From the NCBI GenBank assembly GCA_900074885.1, contig FJUW01000041.1, positions 1 to 64,000 on the forward strand: 64,000 nt of DNA, written 5' to 3'. This document shows positions 1 to 12,090 of the stretch, in pieces. Under the pieces are notes generated by a model that did no database searches, was not told the DNA's origin, and saw only the letters and a program-made list of their open reading frames with translations. Position 1 is the first letter of the stretch. Each line of letters begins with the position of its first letter. Source of the stretch: Rhynchosporium graminicola (lineage: Eukaryota; Ascomycota; Leotiomycetes; Helotiales; Ploettnerulaceae). The translations under genes and the position numbers were made by a program.

Positions 1-284
1 GAATTTTACTAATAATTATAAGAAATCCTTCGACGAGCTATAATAATAGCTACTATCGATATAGAAACTATATTATTTCGACTTAGAATTATAAACTAAA
101 CTAGAAACTAATACCTCTGATAGTATAATAGCTAGAGTTATCTCTTAATTATATAAAGATAACTAGTAGTATCTAATTAGATTCTACTCTTATATTCCTA
201 ATAGATATGAACTAAACTAAGAGATCTATAATAAGGAATTATATACTATTATTAAGTCTTTCCGGAAATAGAGACCTGAACTTA
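1..284 (+). pseudogene. Gypsy family-1 RNase H fragment
   Basis: A RIP-degraded piece of a Ty3/gypsy polymerase covering the end of the RT-RNase H linker and the first half of RNase H. In the plus frame it reads a degenerate ETNTSD (usual family motif ETDASD), then a run like IARVISQLYKDNQQYLIRFYS, then NKELYTII. It matches 23703-23985 of the full-length element closely, and its reverse complement matches about 3710-3999 at roughly 90% by eye. It begins outside the window and stops abruptly at about 284, where a minus-strand LTR fragment starts. It cannot encode a working protein. Confidence 0.75.
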
Positions 285-346
285 TGAACTTAAGCCCTAG
301 TATCTATCCTTCTTCTTATATAATATTCAGGTAAGCTATTATTATA
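285..346 (-). repeat. Truncated 3' LTR, family 1
   Basis: Matches the last ~62 bp of the minus-strand LTR at 56122-56390 (from tatgaacttaagccc to tattattata). The terminal tattattata is the RIP form of the family end TGTCGTTACA. The left part of the LTR is gone and replaced by a plus-strand RNase H fragment. The junction is at a short repeated word (aactta twice), consistent with microhomology joining. Confidence 0.7.
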
Positions 347-789
347 TTACGTCCCTTCTAAGAAGAGCTTAACTCTAAGCTCAGAAGGTTATAATTTATA
401 CTAGAAATTAGTCTTTATTATAACTATTTTTATCGATATTCGCGTAATAGATACTAGCTACTCTTTAATAGTAATAAATTCTTTATTAAGTACTAACTAG
501 TTATATTACTATAATAGTACTATATTAGGTATAGCTTCTAAATCACGCGGTAAGCTATATTTACTTTATCTATTTATAGCAGGAGTCGAGTTTAAGTAAG
601 GCGTAGAGTATATAAAGGAAGGAGTTTATTAATATTAGAGCTTTTCTTCTTTAATCGTAATAATTACTTAAACTATAAGTATATTCTCTTTAAACTATAA
701 TATAATTACTAGAGTAAGTATTATTACTAACTACTATAGTAGTACTACTATAATCTTATATATTATTTAATCTAATTAACTCTTCTCTT

Positions 790-1851
790 ATTATAAGTAA
801 GTTACTTATCTTAAGTTAAAGATAGTCTTTAGATAAGATATAAGGGTTTTATAGATCTATAACGCTAACTCCTATAGTACTCTTACTAGTTCTTACTAGT
901 ACTCTTTCAGTAGCGTATTATATATATTACTTATAATATATCCGTGCTTTCCTTAAGCTAAAGTATAATAATACTTCTATTCTAGAACTTCTATATTTAT
1001 TTAATAAGCTAAACTCTAAGCTCTATAAGTATTATTTAGCGTTAAAGAGTAATTATAAGTATATAAGTTACTTAAACTTAAATATAATTATATATACTAA
1101 CGCGTTATAGTTACTTAATTATATTAATATAAAGTATACTATTTTATCCGGTTTACTTTCTAGTAGTAAAGCTAAGGATATAGAGCTAAATCGAGGCAGT
1201 ATCGTAGCTACTTATAAAGCTATTAATCAGATCTATCGTCTTACGAAATTAGCTACTCTTATTACTATATTGGAGATTATTACTATATAATTAGTAGAGA
1301 CTTAAGCTTTAAGGCGATCTATAGAGAAAGTATTTAAGAAGTTAGAGTTTATTAAAGTAATAAGTTAAAATTTTAGAATCCTTAGATACTAGTATAATAC
1401 TAATATAATATAAGATTTAGATAATTTAATAATAGATTTAGCGAAATCTAGAGTAATAGTATAAATAGTATTAAAGTAAATAAAAGAGTTAAATACTATT
1501 ATATAGGAATTTATAAAGAAAGCTATATTTAAAGCTATAATATCTAATTCTAAAGGAAAGAGGAATCTGCCTTCTAGTTCTAAGATAGCGTTAGATCTAT
1601 ATACTCTTAGACTCTCTCTAAAGAAGAAAGCCTATAGGATTAGCTATTATACTTAATCTACTATTAGAGCTATATTAGTAAATTTAAGTAAGAAGTTAGA
1701 TATAGTAATTCTAGTTCTAAATATTCTAAATATTCTAAAAGCTTTAGAGGAGAAAGTTAATAAAGTAGAAGTAGTAGAGGAAGTAGAGTTTTAGATATAG
1801 CGCGCTATTATAAAGTATAATCAGGGGATTATCCTTAGTAATAAATTTTAA
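790..1851 (+). pseudogene. Antisense ORF of gypsy family 1 (unknown protein)
   Basis: A continuous reading frame of roughly 350 codons on the strand opposite to gag-pol, between the integrase end and the 3' LTR. It is interrupted only by TAA/TAG codons of the type RIP makes from CAA/CAG. Recognisable stretches include LYKYYLALKSSYKYISYLN, ILSGLLSSSKAKDIELNQ, ATYKAINQIYRL, a basic segment (SLKKKA) and an acidic end (VEVVEEVEF). The same protein can be read at 58199-59163 and on the minus strand at about 25895-26985. I recognise no known domain. It may be an accessory element protein or a captured gene. The true start is unknown because ATG codons have been erased. Confidence 0.6.
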
Positions 1852-1989
1852 TACTAGTATTTATAATAGTTTATTATCTTCTAAGTAATTATAGTTATTT
1901 ATTCTATTTTCTTAAGCCTTAATCTATTAATTTAGTTTATATAGAGGTCTAGGTTTACTTAGGTTAATAGCGTAGAAGTCTCTAAGCTT

Positions 1990-4900
1990 ATATAGAGCAC
2001 TTATTAGGTCGGAAGTATTATACTAAGTTAAGTCTAAGTTATATCTTAGCTAGCTAACTTAATACTTTTAATTATCTCTTAAGAGCTATATAGTAAGTAT
2101 ATCTTATAACTCTTACTCTTCTTAACTAGCGATAATTTCCGAGGGTAGATTTAGTAGCTCTTAGCTTAGTAATAAGTTATCTAAGTCCTTAAAGAGTAAT
2201 TCCGAGGCGAATATATTATATATAGAAGATCTAGAAAGTAAATCTTGCTTATAAGAGTATCTAATCTTAGCTAAGACTTAGTATAATCTTATTTAGAAGC
2301 TAAATAGCTTTTTACTTAGCTAGTAATTCTTAAGGTTCCTTATTAAGAGAAATACTTTATCTTTAACTTCTTAATTAATATTATATTATTTCAGGTTAAT
2401 TATAATAATTATCTTTTACTAAGTAGCTAATATATTAGCTTTTATAAACTCGATAGCAGATTTAGTATATTTAGCTAGGGATTTAGTATTAATATAATTA
2501 ATCTTCTCTTATAATATCGATATAATAAGTTACTTCTAATCTTAGCTATTCTATAGTAATATATTATATTTAAGAGTATATAGCGCTATACTAATAGAAT
2601 CGTAAGGTAAGGTTACTTAGACGCGGTTTATTATTAATAATATCTCGCTCTAGTTACTCTAGTAGTAATTAATAAAGAGTCTAAAGCGTTAGTTAATATA
2701 CTAGTTTATAATCTCTATTTATCTATTAGTTTACTAGTAGAAGAAAGTAAAGAGCTTAATCTTAACTCTTATTATATAATAAAACTCTTACTAGAAGAAT
2801 AAGATAAACTATACTCTTTAGTTAGATATAATAGACTTAAAAGTATATCTGAAACGATATATCTATTAGATAAATAAAGTAATTATTCTGCGAGTATTAA
2901 TATTATAATAGTATAGTATTAATACGAAGTCCTTCCTTAGGTAGTTAATAAATACTAAAATTCTATTAAATCTTTAGTTATTAAGTAAGAAGTCCTTAAA
3001 ATCTATAGCTAAATACTATATAGAATAGCTAAGTACTAGTAATAAGTAAAGGAATCCTTATTATTTTATCTATTTTAGATAAAAGTATTAGTAAGAGTAA
3101 TAATTATAAGTATATTATTTTATATTTAATATAAGTATTTTCTAGTAATAATAAGTAGAAATCATTTCGATAGTCTTATAAGTATTTAAATAAGTAGAGG
3201 AAACTTAATTATAGATTTTACTAATTAAATAAGTATATAATAGGATATAGTATTATATATATAGATAATTATTATAAAGTAATAAGCTATTATTAATAAT
3301 ATAGCTATTTTCTAATATATTCTATTTATTAGAGAAAGATTCTTAGTTAGATTAAATTAAAAGAGTAATATACGAGTTCTAATAAAGTATTAGTACTTAG
3401 TAATATTAGATATATATATCTAATTTAATTAATAAAACGTTTAGCTAATTCTATATTAATCCTAGGATCTAATAAGTCTAATAGTAATAAAACTCAAGAT
3501 CTATTATCTTATTTCTACTATTCTTATATCTTTAGGTCTTATTCCTTATAGCTAAAGATATTAGCTTTAGTATTATCTTTCTTAAGTATATATATAATTT
3601 AAAAGTTAAATTCGAAAAGAAATTCTATCTATCTAGCTTACTTACTAGTTAGGACCTTAGTAGTTATAAAGTATTCTAAGGATCGATAGTCTATATATAC
3701 GCTAGTATAATATTATAGTAATATAAGTTTAAGTCTCTATTTCTAGAAAAACTTAATAATAGTATATAATTCTTTATTATAGATCTCTTACTTCGGTTTA
3801 TATCTATTAAGAATATAAGAGTAGAATCTAATTAAATATTACTAATTATCTTTATATAATTATAAGATAACTCTAGCTATTATACTATTAGAGGTCTTAG
3901 TTTCTAGTTTAATTTATAATTCTAAGTCGAAATAATATAGTTTCTATATCGATAGTAGCTATTATTATAGCTCGTCGAAGGATTTCTTATAATTATTAGT
4001 AAAATTCTATAGTACTATAAGCCTAGTAAGTATTAAGAGAGGTTTAGTAATAAGGCTGAAATTTCGAATAAACTAATAGTAAAAGCTCTAGAATCTTAAG
4101 AAAGACTTTATAGTAGTTATTATTTCAGGATACTTCTAGTTTACTAATACTATTACTTTCTTAGGGTCTAGCTCGATTCTATTAATAGTAATAATATATC
4201 TAAAGTATTTAGTCCGAGTAATATAGAATTCGCTCTTCTTAATATCCACTTAAAGTCTAGTATTTATTAAGTATTATAATACTAATTTAACGTATTCTTC
4301 GTGCTCTTAGAATATTTCTAAGTATATAAGAATATTATCTAAGTAAGCTATATAGAAATCGTTCAGATAGTCTAGTAGTATATTATTTATATATTATTAG
4401 TATATACTAAGTCTAATATAGAGCCTAAAAAGTAATACCTTATATTTATAAGACTTAAAGCGAGTTCGGAAAGTAATATAATTCTCTAATTCAAGGTCTA
4501 TATAAATATAATTAAATACTATATAGATATCTAGTTTAGTAAAAACTATAGCTTTAGATATATAAGTTAAGAGCTTATCGATCTTACGTATTAGATATAA
4601 ATTCTTTGGAGTAATTATATTAAGCTTATAATAATTAATATAGAAGCGTAAGCTTCTATTAACCTTCTTAATAAATAGTATAAGTAATACGAAGGGACTT
4701 TAGCTAGATTTATTAAATCCTTTATTTAAGTTCTCTATAATATACTCCTTAGTTACCTTTAGTTCTTTTATAAACTACTAATATAAGAGCGAATATATAT
4801 TAAGTAATAGTTCTTCTAGGATAATTTTATAATTATATAAGCGATATAGTAGAAGAATATTAGAATCCTACTTAGAAAAAGCCTCCTTAAGAGTATAATA

Positions 4901-6240
4901 CTATTATAGTAGTTTTTCAGCTATAAGTCGTTCGGTATTAGAATCCTTAGGGAAGTCGCTATCTAGATAATCTTATAAGATATAATATATCTTATAAATA
5001 CTAGTAAAGAATAATTCGAAGCTTTTACGCTTTATATTAAAGTTAAAAACTATAATACTAATTTAGTAAATTAGAATTAGTTTTCAGATCTTCGAAGATT
5101 AAGAAGTATACTCGTAATAGGATTTTAGCGCGAGTACTTTTCTCAATAGTTTCGAAGTGAGAAAAGGTCCGGATTCCTTAGTAATAAGTAGGAATAAGTT
5201 AAAAGATAAAGATAATATATTAATATACTATATTATTACTATTTTAGGTAATTAGTATTAGTCTAATTAGTTTATAGCTAAGTCCTATATATTAGTATCG
5301 ATTTAGTAAGATCGATTAATATTAGATTTATAAGATAATAAAGTTATAATTATCTCTTTATTATATTAGAAGGTAGCTAGATATTAATCCGGCTATAATA
5401 GCTTATAATAGAGCGTATCGAGTTTAACTTAAAATCGTTATATCTATTTAATACTAATAATTATATCTTATTATCCTAAATCGAGAAGAATAAAAGGATA
5501 ATTATAAATACGCTTATTATTAATAGAAAGATATAAATATATAAAATAAGGAATATAAGTTCTAATAGACTATTAGAAATTATATATTAGAATAAAATAA
5601 AGTAGTAGCTCGATTTTAATACTAAGGGCCTCTAATAGTCGTTTAGTAAGAGTATAATTAATAAATAGATATTCGTTCGCTCTAGTATCTATTAAGCTAT
5701 TTATAGAGACTTCTAGCTCGTTTATACTAACTATAACTAAATATATGAATTACTTATTTCCTTTTAAAGAGTTAAAGTTAAGATTAAAGAAGTTATATTT
5801 ATATAGACCTAAGAAGGAGTTTTTACTTGAGCCTTATTATTTCCCTTTTATATAAGTTCAGATTAAGGAGGTATATCTACTACTACTTCTTTTATCGCTC
5901 CTTCCTCTTTCGGAAATTTATTAATTAATTATATCTTAGGTAAGTTAAGATAATCTAGCTTAATATAGCTGAGCTATCTATAACTATAATACTTAAGGAG
6001 TTCTCTAGTCGAGGTAGTAAGGCGTTTTAGCGCGGAGGGAGTACTAGCTTATACTAGGGTAAAAGTACGTATATATAATATAGGAGTAGTTTATCGAGGA
6101 GCTAAGCTCAGGGACTAGTAAGAAGTAGAACTAGAAGAGGTTATAATAGTAATAATAAGCTTATAGTATTATATCTAAGTAGTAGTTTTCTCGGGATAAG
6201 TACGTTCCGAGTTATAATAACGCTTAGTATCTTCTTAAGA
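1990..6240 (-). pseudogene. Degenerate gypsy pol and gag 3' end (family 1)
   Basis: Minus-strand coding remnant, colinear with the full copy in this window. Mapped positions: integrase core about 2400-3300, RNase H about 3600-4030, reverse transcriptase about 4230-4800 (the YLDD-type box near 4345-4370), protease about 5450-5780, and the Gag CCHC knuckle near 5964-6005. In the knuckle all Cys and His codons have become Tyr codons, as expected from TG-to-TA and CA-to-TA changes. Many stops and no intact frame. Gag is cut off at 6240. Confidence 0.75.
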
Positions 6241-6560
6241 ATTTGAAAATTTAAAATTAAATCCTAAAATTAATCTTCTTTTTCTTTTTCTTTTTCGTTC
6301 TATATAAATATAACTCCTTCTATTCTGAAAACGCTTAGATCCTAACTAAATTATATTAGAAACTCTTTTCTCTTTTTATCCTTATAAATAACTCTTTTCT
6401 TAATATTCTCTCTAAGGTCTATTTATTCTTACTTAGCGTTTCGATTTCCCTTTTTCGTTTTCTTTTCTTACTTAGATAAGGGTCTATTATATATATTAGC
6501 GTCCCTATACTTTAGCTTATATTTATCTAAAGCTACGGAGTCTATTAAGTTTTCTAAGAG
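6241..6560. other. Junction with CTTTTT microrepeat, no gene seen
   Basis: Between the truncated family-1 copy and the readable part of the next gypsy element. It contains about three CTTTTT units near 6278-6297 and otherwise AT-rich RIP-mutated sequence. It may be the 3' tail or 3' LTR of the next element, but I could not match it to any other LTR in the window. Confidence 0.4.
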
Positions 6561-6599
6561 TTCTTATATTAGTTTATAGTAATTCAATTATTTTATAAG

Positions 6600-7780
6600 T
6601 ACTTCCTTAAACTTTCCTCTTCTTCTTTTCTTATCTCTTATATAAAGGATCTATTCTACTGAAAACTCTTTATATATCTTAAATAGAACTAGATCTAGTT
6701 ATTTATTATTAGTCTCTTACTTTATTAAGAGGTTATTACTAGTAAGTTATAATAAATCTATATAGAATACTAAGTGAATATTCTCAGGGATTCTAGATAA
6801 TTATATAGATAATAGCGAAAGTACTTCTTCTATTATATATTTAGTATATTTAGTATCTAAGCTTCTCTTCAGATAATCTATTTAGTAGTTATATAAGTCT
6901 AGCTATATCTTATTACCTTTCTAGTAGATTAGTATTAGAATTCTAGTTTTATTAGTATTATCCTTCTGTTTCTATATAGCTTTAGCTATATTTACTTAGT
7001 ATAACTTAGTAATATTCTTTATCTTCGTAATAAAAGCTCTAGCTCTTTCGCTTAACTTAAGTTTAGTATTTTCTTTAGTCTCTAGTTCTAATAGTATAGG
7101 AAATAGCGCTTCGTAGCTATATATTACGAAGAATAGACTTATCCCGAGTCCTGCTTAATATTAGCTATTTAACGCGAGTTATATTATAAGAAGCTATTTC
7201 TTCTAATCTAACTATTCTTAGTTAATAAAATTTCATAAATAAGCTTATACCTCTTAATTTAGTCTCTCTAGGCCTCTATCTGTTTATAAGTAGTATATAG
7301 AGCTTAATCTCTAGTATATACTTAAAAGTCGATAAAACATCTTCTAGAATATACTTATCTAATTTATTTATCTATCGCTTATAATAGCTCTTAGTATACT
7401 ATAGTAATATACTTAGTAGTTTATAAACCTCTCTGCGTACTCTTTTACTTTTATATTAAGTATTACTTTTAATACGATAGACTTACTTAATCTATCCTTA
7501 ATTATCTAAAAGTATTAGTTCTCTTAAGAGTTTAGTAAATTAGTTATAAAGTCTATTAAGATCTCTTAGAAGAATTAGTTAGGTACTAGTAGTAATCGAA
7601 GAAGTCTATATTTATATTCTCTCTATATCTTATTTCTTCTATAGTAGTTATAGTTCCTTAAGAATTATTAGATATACTTCGACTATAAAAGCTAGTAGAA
7701 TTACTTTCCTAGTATAAAAGCGATAAAGTTCCTGCTAGGATACTTATATACTAGTATATTATAGAACGACTAGATTAACT
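6600..7780 (-). pseudogene. Integrase remnant (gypsy family 2)
   Basis: Minus-strand remnant of the integrase C-terminal half. The clearest block, near 7040-7200, reads NSQYQAGLGISPFFVIYSYE followed by ALFPILLELETKENTK. This is the conserved stretch after the DDE core of fungal gypsy integrases, normally ending ...SPFFVTYGYEALFP. Further downstream (about 6900-7000) is a basic region with KAIQKQKDNTNKTR. The core aspartates and the HHCC finger are not clearly readable because of stops and frame changes. Confidence 0.6.
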
Positions 7781-7783
7781 TTA

Positions 7784-8613
7784 TTCTTAATATATTATCT
7801 CTTACTATATCTTCCGCGGAATCTATAGAATATATAGTTCTTAGTACTTATAATTTGCTCTAATAATATAGTCTTCCTTTCGTATCGATATTATAGTCTC
7901 TTACTTGCACTTTAAGCTTAATTTCGCTAGATAAAGACCAGGCTCTGCTCCGAACGATATAAAGTATAGTTTTATATATCGTATAATTTTCGATTACTTT
8001 TTCCTAGTATTCGTTTAGTTATTTATCTTAGAAGAGTCCCTTAGAGTCTGATTAATTAGTAGAGAGGATCGTATTAGATTATATTACTAGAGTATCTAGT
8101 ACTATAGTAACTAGAGCTATTATTATATTAAATTATATCACTAGAAAGTCTAATACTATAGTAGTAACTATTACTCCCGCTAACTCCCTATTAAGTACTA
8201 GCTAATCTTTTATAGAGTCTAGTTCTAGAAATCTGCGAAATCGAGACTTTCTATTATCTTTACTTAATATATCTTACTCCTTTTATAATAAGGCGTTCGG
8301 AATAATCGCTTCGCTCCTCAGGCGAAATACTAAGAAGAACTAGAATATAACTAAAGTCTTATATTAGTATATCTATTATTCTAATAATTATCTTTTTATT
8401 ATAAAATATTCTAAGTTCTTATAGTTTATCTAAATTATAAAGAAGTATATTAACTTTAGTTCAGGAGCTTAGAACTTTAAGCTAGATACTACTATAAGTA
8501 TTCCTTTATTATAGATATTATAGTTAATTTCGGCTTTATTTAGCTTTCGCGAGAAAAAACTAATAAAGTAAAAGACTTTATTCTTTTCTTATAAGAGTAC
8601 GCTTTCTAATATA
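7784..8613 (-). repeat. 830-bp tandem duplication, unit 1 (RNase H)
   Basis: Unit 1 and unit 2 (8614-9443) are head-to-tail copies with a period of exactly 830 bp, measured between the two occurrences of ttcttaatat. Each carries the minus-strand RNase H and following tether of the gypsy polymerase (degenerate LSRKLNKAEINY and INYNIYNKEILV). The copies differ mainly by C/T and G/A changes, so the duplication predates at least part of the mutation. Confidence 0.8.
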
Positions 8614-9443
8614 TTCTTAATATATTATCTCTTACTATATCTTCTGCGGAGTCTATAGAATATATAGTTCTTAGCACTTATAATTTACTCTAATAATATA
8701 ATCTTCCTTTCGTATTAATACTATAGTCTCCTACTTATACTTTAAGCTTAATTTCGCTAGATAAAGACCGGGCTCCGCTCTGAACGATATAGAGTATAGT
8801 TTTATATATTATATTATTTTCAATCGCCCTTTCCTAGTATTCGTTTAGTTATTTATCTTAGAAGGGTCCCTCGGAGTCCGACTAATTAGTAGAGGAGAAT
8901 ATATCAGATTATATTACTAGAGTATCTAGTGCTATAATAACTAAAGCTATTATTATATTAAATTATATCGCTAGGAAGTCTGATATTATAGTACTAATTA
9001 CTATCTCTACTAACTCTCTATTAAGTACTAGCTAGTCTTTTATAGAGTCCGGTTCTAGAAATCTGCGGAATCTAGACTCTCTATTATCTTTACTTAATAT
9101 ATCTTACTTCTTTCGCGATAAGGCGTTCAGAATAATCGCTTTACTCCCCGGGCGAAATACTAAAGAGAACTAGAATATAGCTAAAGTCTTATATTAGTAT
9201 ATCTATTATTCTAATAACTATCTCTTTATTATAAGATATTCTAGGTTCTTATAATCTATCTAAATTATAAAGGAATATATCGACTTAAGTTCGGGGGCTT
9301 AGAACTTTAAGCTAAATACTACTATAAGTATTTCTTTATTATAGATATTATAATTAATTTTAGCTTTATTTAGCTTTCGCGATAAAAAACTAATAAGGCG
9401 AAGAACTCTATTCTTTTCTTATAGAAGCGCGCCTCTTAATATA
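8614..9443 (-). repeat. 830-bp tandem duplication, unit 2 (RNase H)
   Basis: Second copy of the RNase H unit, the one joined directly to the reverse transcriptase remnant at its right. It keeps slightly more CpG and TpG than unit 1 (for example cccgggcgaaatac at about 9146 against cctcaggcgaaatac in unit 1). The unit ends at the word taatata, which is also where unit 1 passes into unit 2. Confidence 0.8.
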
Positions 9444-9449
9444 AACTTA

Positions 9450-10430
9450 TTATAATTAGTTTCTAAGAATATAAGCGCTTCCGAGTCCTATTATACTATT
9501 ATAAGCGCTTTAGTTAATTTCGTTTTCAAGGTCTCGAACGCTTCTTTCTCTTATTTTCCTTAGGAAAATAGTATTCCCTTATTAGTAAGTATAGTTAAGA
9601 GCTTAGCTATCTTTAAATAGTTTAATATAAACTTCTTATAAAAGTTAGCGAACTTATTAAATTATTTAAGCTTTTTTATTATTATAAGTAATTTCTAGTT
9701 TTTAATTACTTCTACTTTTTCTAAGTTAGATCTTATCTTTTTTCTATTAGTATATATAATAAATCCTAAGTATTTAAATATCTTCTTAGTAAACTCGCTT
9801 TTCTTAATATCGAGGAATAAGCTTCTATTCTAAAGCTTCTAGAGTATAATTTATACTTTTATTATATAATTATCTCTTGATCTATTAGAAAATATAATAA
9901 TATTATTTATATATACAGATACGTATTCGCTGAGTTCCTTCTAAAGTAAACTATTAATATATTATTAGAAAGTAGCTAGTACTTCTAATAACTCGAACGG
10001 ATATATAAGCTACTTAAATAGACTAAAGCGAATATAGAATACTATTTTATATTTATAGCTTTTAGCTATTCGAATCTTATAGAAAGTTGAAATAATATCT
10101 ACTTTAGTTAACTACTTAGATCTTATAAGAGAACGAAAGGTCTCTGGTATAAGTAGTAAGGGGTATTAATCTAGTATTATAATTACGTTTAATACTCGGT
10201 AATTATAATAGAAATATAAGCTTCTCTCGGGTTTCCTTATAAAAAGGATAAGTACTAAAGCTTCTAATATACTTTCTCGAATATATCCTTTTTCTAATAA
10301 GTCGTTTAGCGATTTCCTTAGTACTAGGAGTTCGTCTTTTAATATACTATATAGTAGCTCTTATAGTAGTACTAGCTAGGATCTATCTAGTTACTCGCGG
10401 ATCCTAATTTAGTAATTAATTCCTAGATAA
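9450..10430 (-). pseudogene. Reverse transcriptase remnant (gypsy family 2)
   Basis: Minus-strand RT palm and fingers of Ty3 type. Readable, in order: VLILFIRKPERSLYFYYNYR (family usual: LFVRKP..SLRFCVDYR) near 10200-10260, then VDIISTFYRIRI, then YPFELLEVLATFQQYIN, then the catalytic box as YINNIIIF near 9890-9910 (usual Y-D-D, both Asp now Asn, as RIP of GAT/GAC after T would give), then KYLGFIIYTN and the thumb. No functional polymerase is possible. Confidence 0.75.
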
Positions 10431-10959
10431 TAAGATACTAGCTTATTCGCTTCCTATTAGGAAAATAGTAGAGCTATATCCTTAAGCTCTAATAGAAGTA
10501 TCCTTTTAAGTTCCTTTATTATTAACTCTATTTTCTTCGATATTACTTTTTTAATATTATCTAGCGATATTATAGCTATTATTATTAATATACTAGAGTT
10601 CGATATATATAAGAGCTACGAGTCTTCGCGACTCCTATAGTTATCTCCTCTAATACTTATTATTATATTACGCTATAATAGAACTAATACTTCTTTAGTA
10701 TAGTTTATATCTTATTATTCGCTTTTTAAGGATTTCCTAGTATAATTAGAAAGGATAAGTTAGTAATAATATAGATATAAACTGATTAGTTATATCTCAT
10801 AATATCTATTTAGAAGAATATAACTTTTTCTATTTTTATATCTTTTAGTGATTTAGATACGCTCTTTATTTTATAAGTCTTATTACTAATATAATAGAGA
10901 CTAAGACTATTCGCTAGGTTTTTATTAATTATAATATAGTACTAGTAGCTTTTATTAAT

Positions 10960-11930
10960 AAGAGTAAATATTTCGAAAGTATTTTGAAAGACTATATCTA
11001 TATATATAAGGTTTCTATTTATAACTTTCTTAAACTTATTTTATCCTTCTGCTAATACTCTTTTCTCTCTTATCTTCTGATTTCGAGCGAGAGCTAGTCT
11101 TTTTTTAACTTTCTTTATTAGAATCCCTATAGTTATTATTATCCTCTAGTAGTAGGCTTAACTCGACCGAGCTAATAGTCGTAAGCTTTATAGCTATACT
11201 ATAAGTATAGTCGCGGATATGATATCTAGCTATTTTATATTAGTAATAGAGTCTTTTCTTATAGTAATATTCTCTTTCTGCTTTATTAATCTATTTAGCT
11301 CTCTACTTATCTCTTATATTCTTACGATATTCTTTATTATCTAAGCAGCTTCTTTTAATAAATATTAAGGCTATTATAGTATCCCTATTAGCGTTTACTT
11401 TAGGTATTAAGAAAGAACTCGCTATATATAAGCTAATTATTATATTTAATCCGAAGTTCTTATTCCTCTCTCTCTATCTCTTATTAGCTGATTTAAATTA
11501 GTCTATCTCCTCGAGGTTTATAATAATACGCTCTACTTCCCCTGAGAACTAGTAGTAGTCTGCTATCTTAACTATAGAAGCTATATATATTCAGATAAAG
11601 TTTAAGAAAGTATTCTTTAAGTAACTAATTTTTATATTATCCTTCTAGTTTTCCTTACTTATACTAAGTAGAAGTCTATCGAATTCTAACTAGTATTCGT
11701 ACTAAAGTTATCCTATAGAATACTTAAGATTCGATAGTTATTCTAGTACTTTAGCTTATTTATTACTATCTGCGAAGACCTCCTCGAGTCGCGCGAAGAA
11801 ATACTCGAGAGCTTTACTTTTTATCGCGTTTCTCTTCTTTTAAAAATATTATATTCGAATTCGTTCTTAAGAGGGAAAGGTATTATAAATAGTATCTTAG
11901 TAATAATTAGCAGATAGTATTAGTTTTAAT
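10960..11930 (-). pseudogene. Gag remnant with CCHC knuckle (gypsy family 2)
   Basis: Minus-strand Gag C-terminal half. A zinc-knuckle footprint near 11210-11260 reads YYQYKIARYHIRDY, which has the spacing C-X2-C-X4-H-X4-C with each Cys read as Tyr after TG-to-TA mutation. Upstream lies a charged segment rich in Lys, Arg and Glu, downstream a Ser/Lys/Arg-rich tail (SSRSKSEDKREKS). The start and capsid core are not resolvable. Confidence 0.55.
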
Positions 11931-12090
11931 ATAAAGTGAACTTAGTAAAAGCTCCTAATCCTAAGTAAGTAATCCCGGAAGGTATTTGCTTTACTATCTT
12001 AGAATAGTAGCTTCTAACTTATAGGACTTGACTCTTCTTTATTAGGGTTAGAGCGAGGTATTAATATAATTAACTCGATTAGAGCTTTTA

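Larger units (their letters stand above)
285..6240 (-). mobile_element. Truncated Ty3/gypsy family-1 copy, minus strand
   Basis: A minus-strand copy of the family whose intact structure lies at 19878-27653. From left to right: the last ~62 bp of a 3' LTR (285-346), the G-rich polypurine tract in reverse (C/T-rich, from 350), an antisense reading frame, integrase, RNase H, reverse transcriptase, protease and the C-terminal part of gag. Homology stops near 6240, which corresponds to about 21490 of the full copy, so the gag N-terminus, leader and 5' LTR are missing. Both ends are therefore truncated and no target duplication can be given. CpA and TpG are extremely rare throughout. Confidence 0.85.
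6560..12090 (-). mobile_element. Ty3/gypsy element, second family, minus strand
   Basis: A degraded minus-strand gypsy element distinct from family 1. Read from right to left: a gag remnant with a CCHC knuckle (11.9-11.2 kb), reverse transcriptase (10.4-9.5 kb), RNase H present twice in tandem (9443-7784), and integrase (about 7.7-6.6 kb) with the C-terminal stretch NSQYQAGLGISPFFVIYSYE and a following frame like LDAKYAKYTV. I could not define its LTRs. The tandem array to the right may include its 5' end. Boundaries are approximate. Confidence 0.7.
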
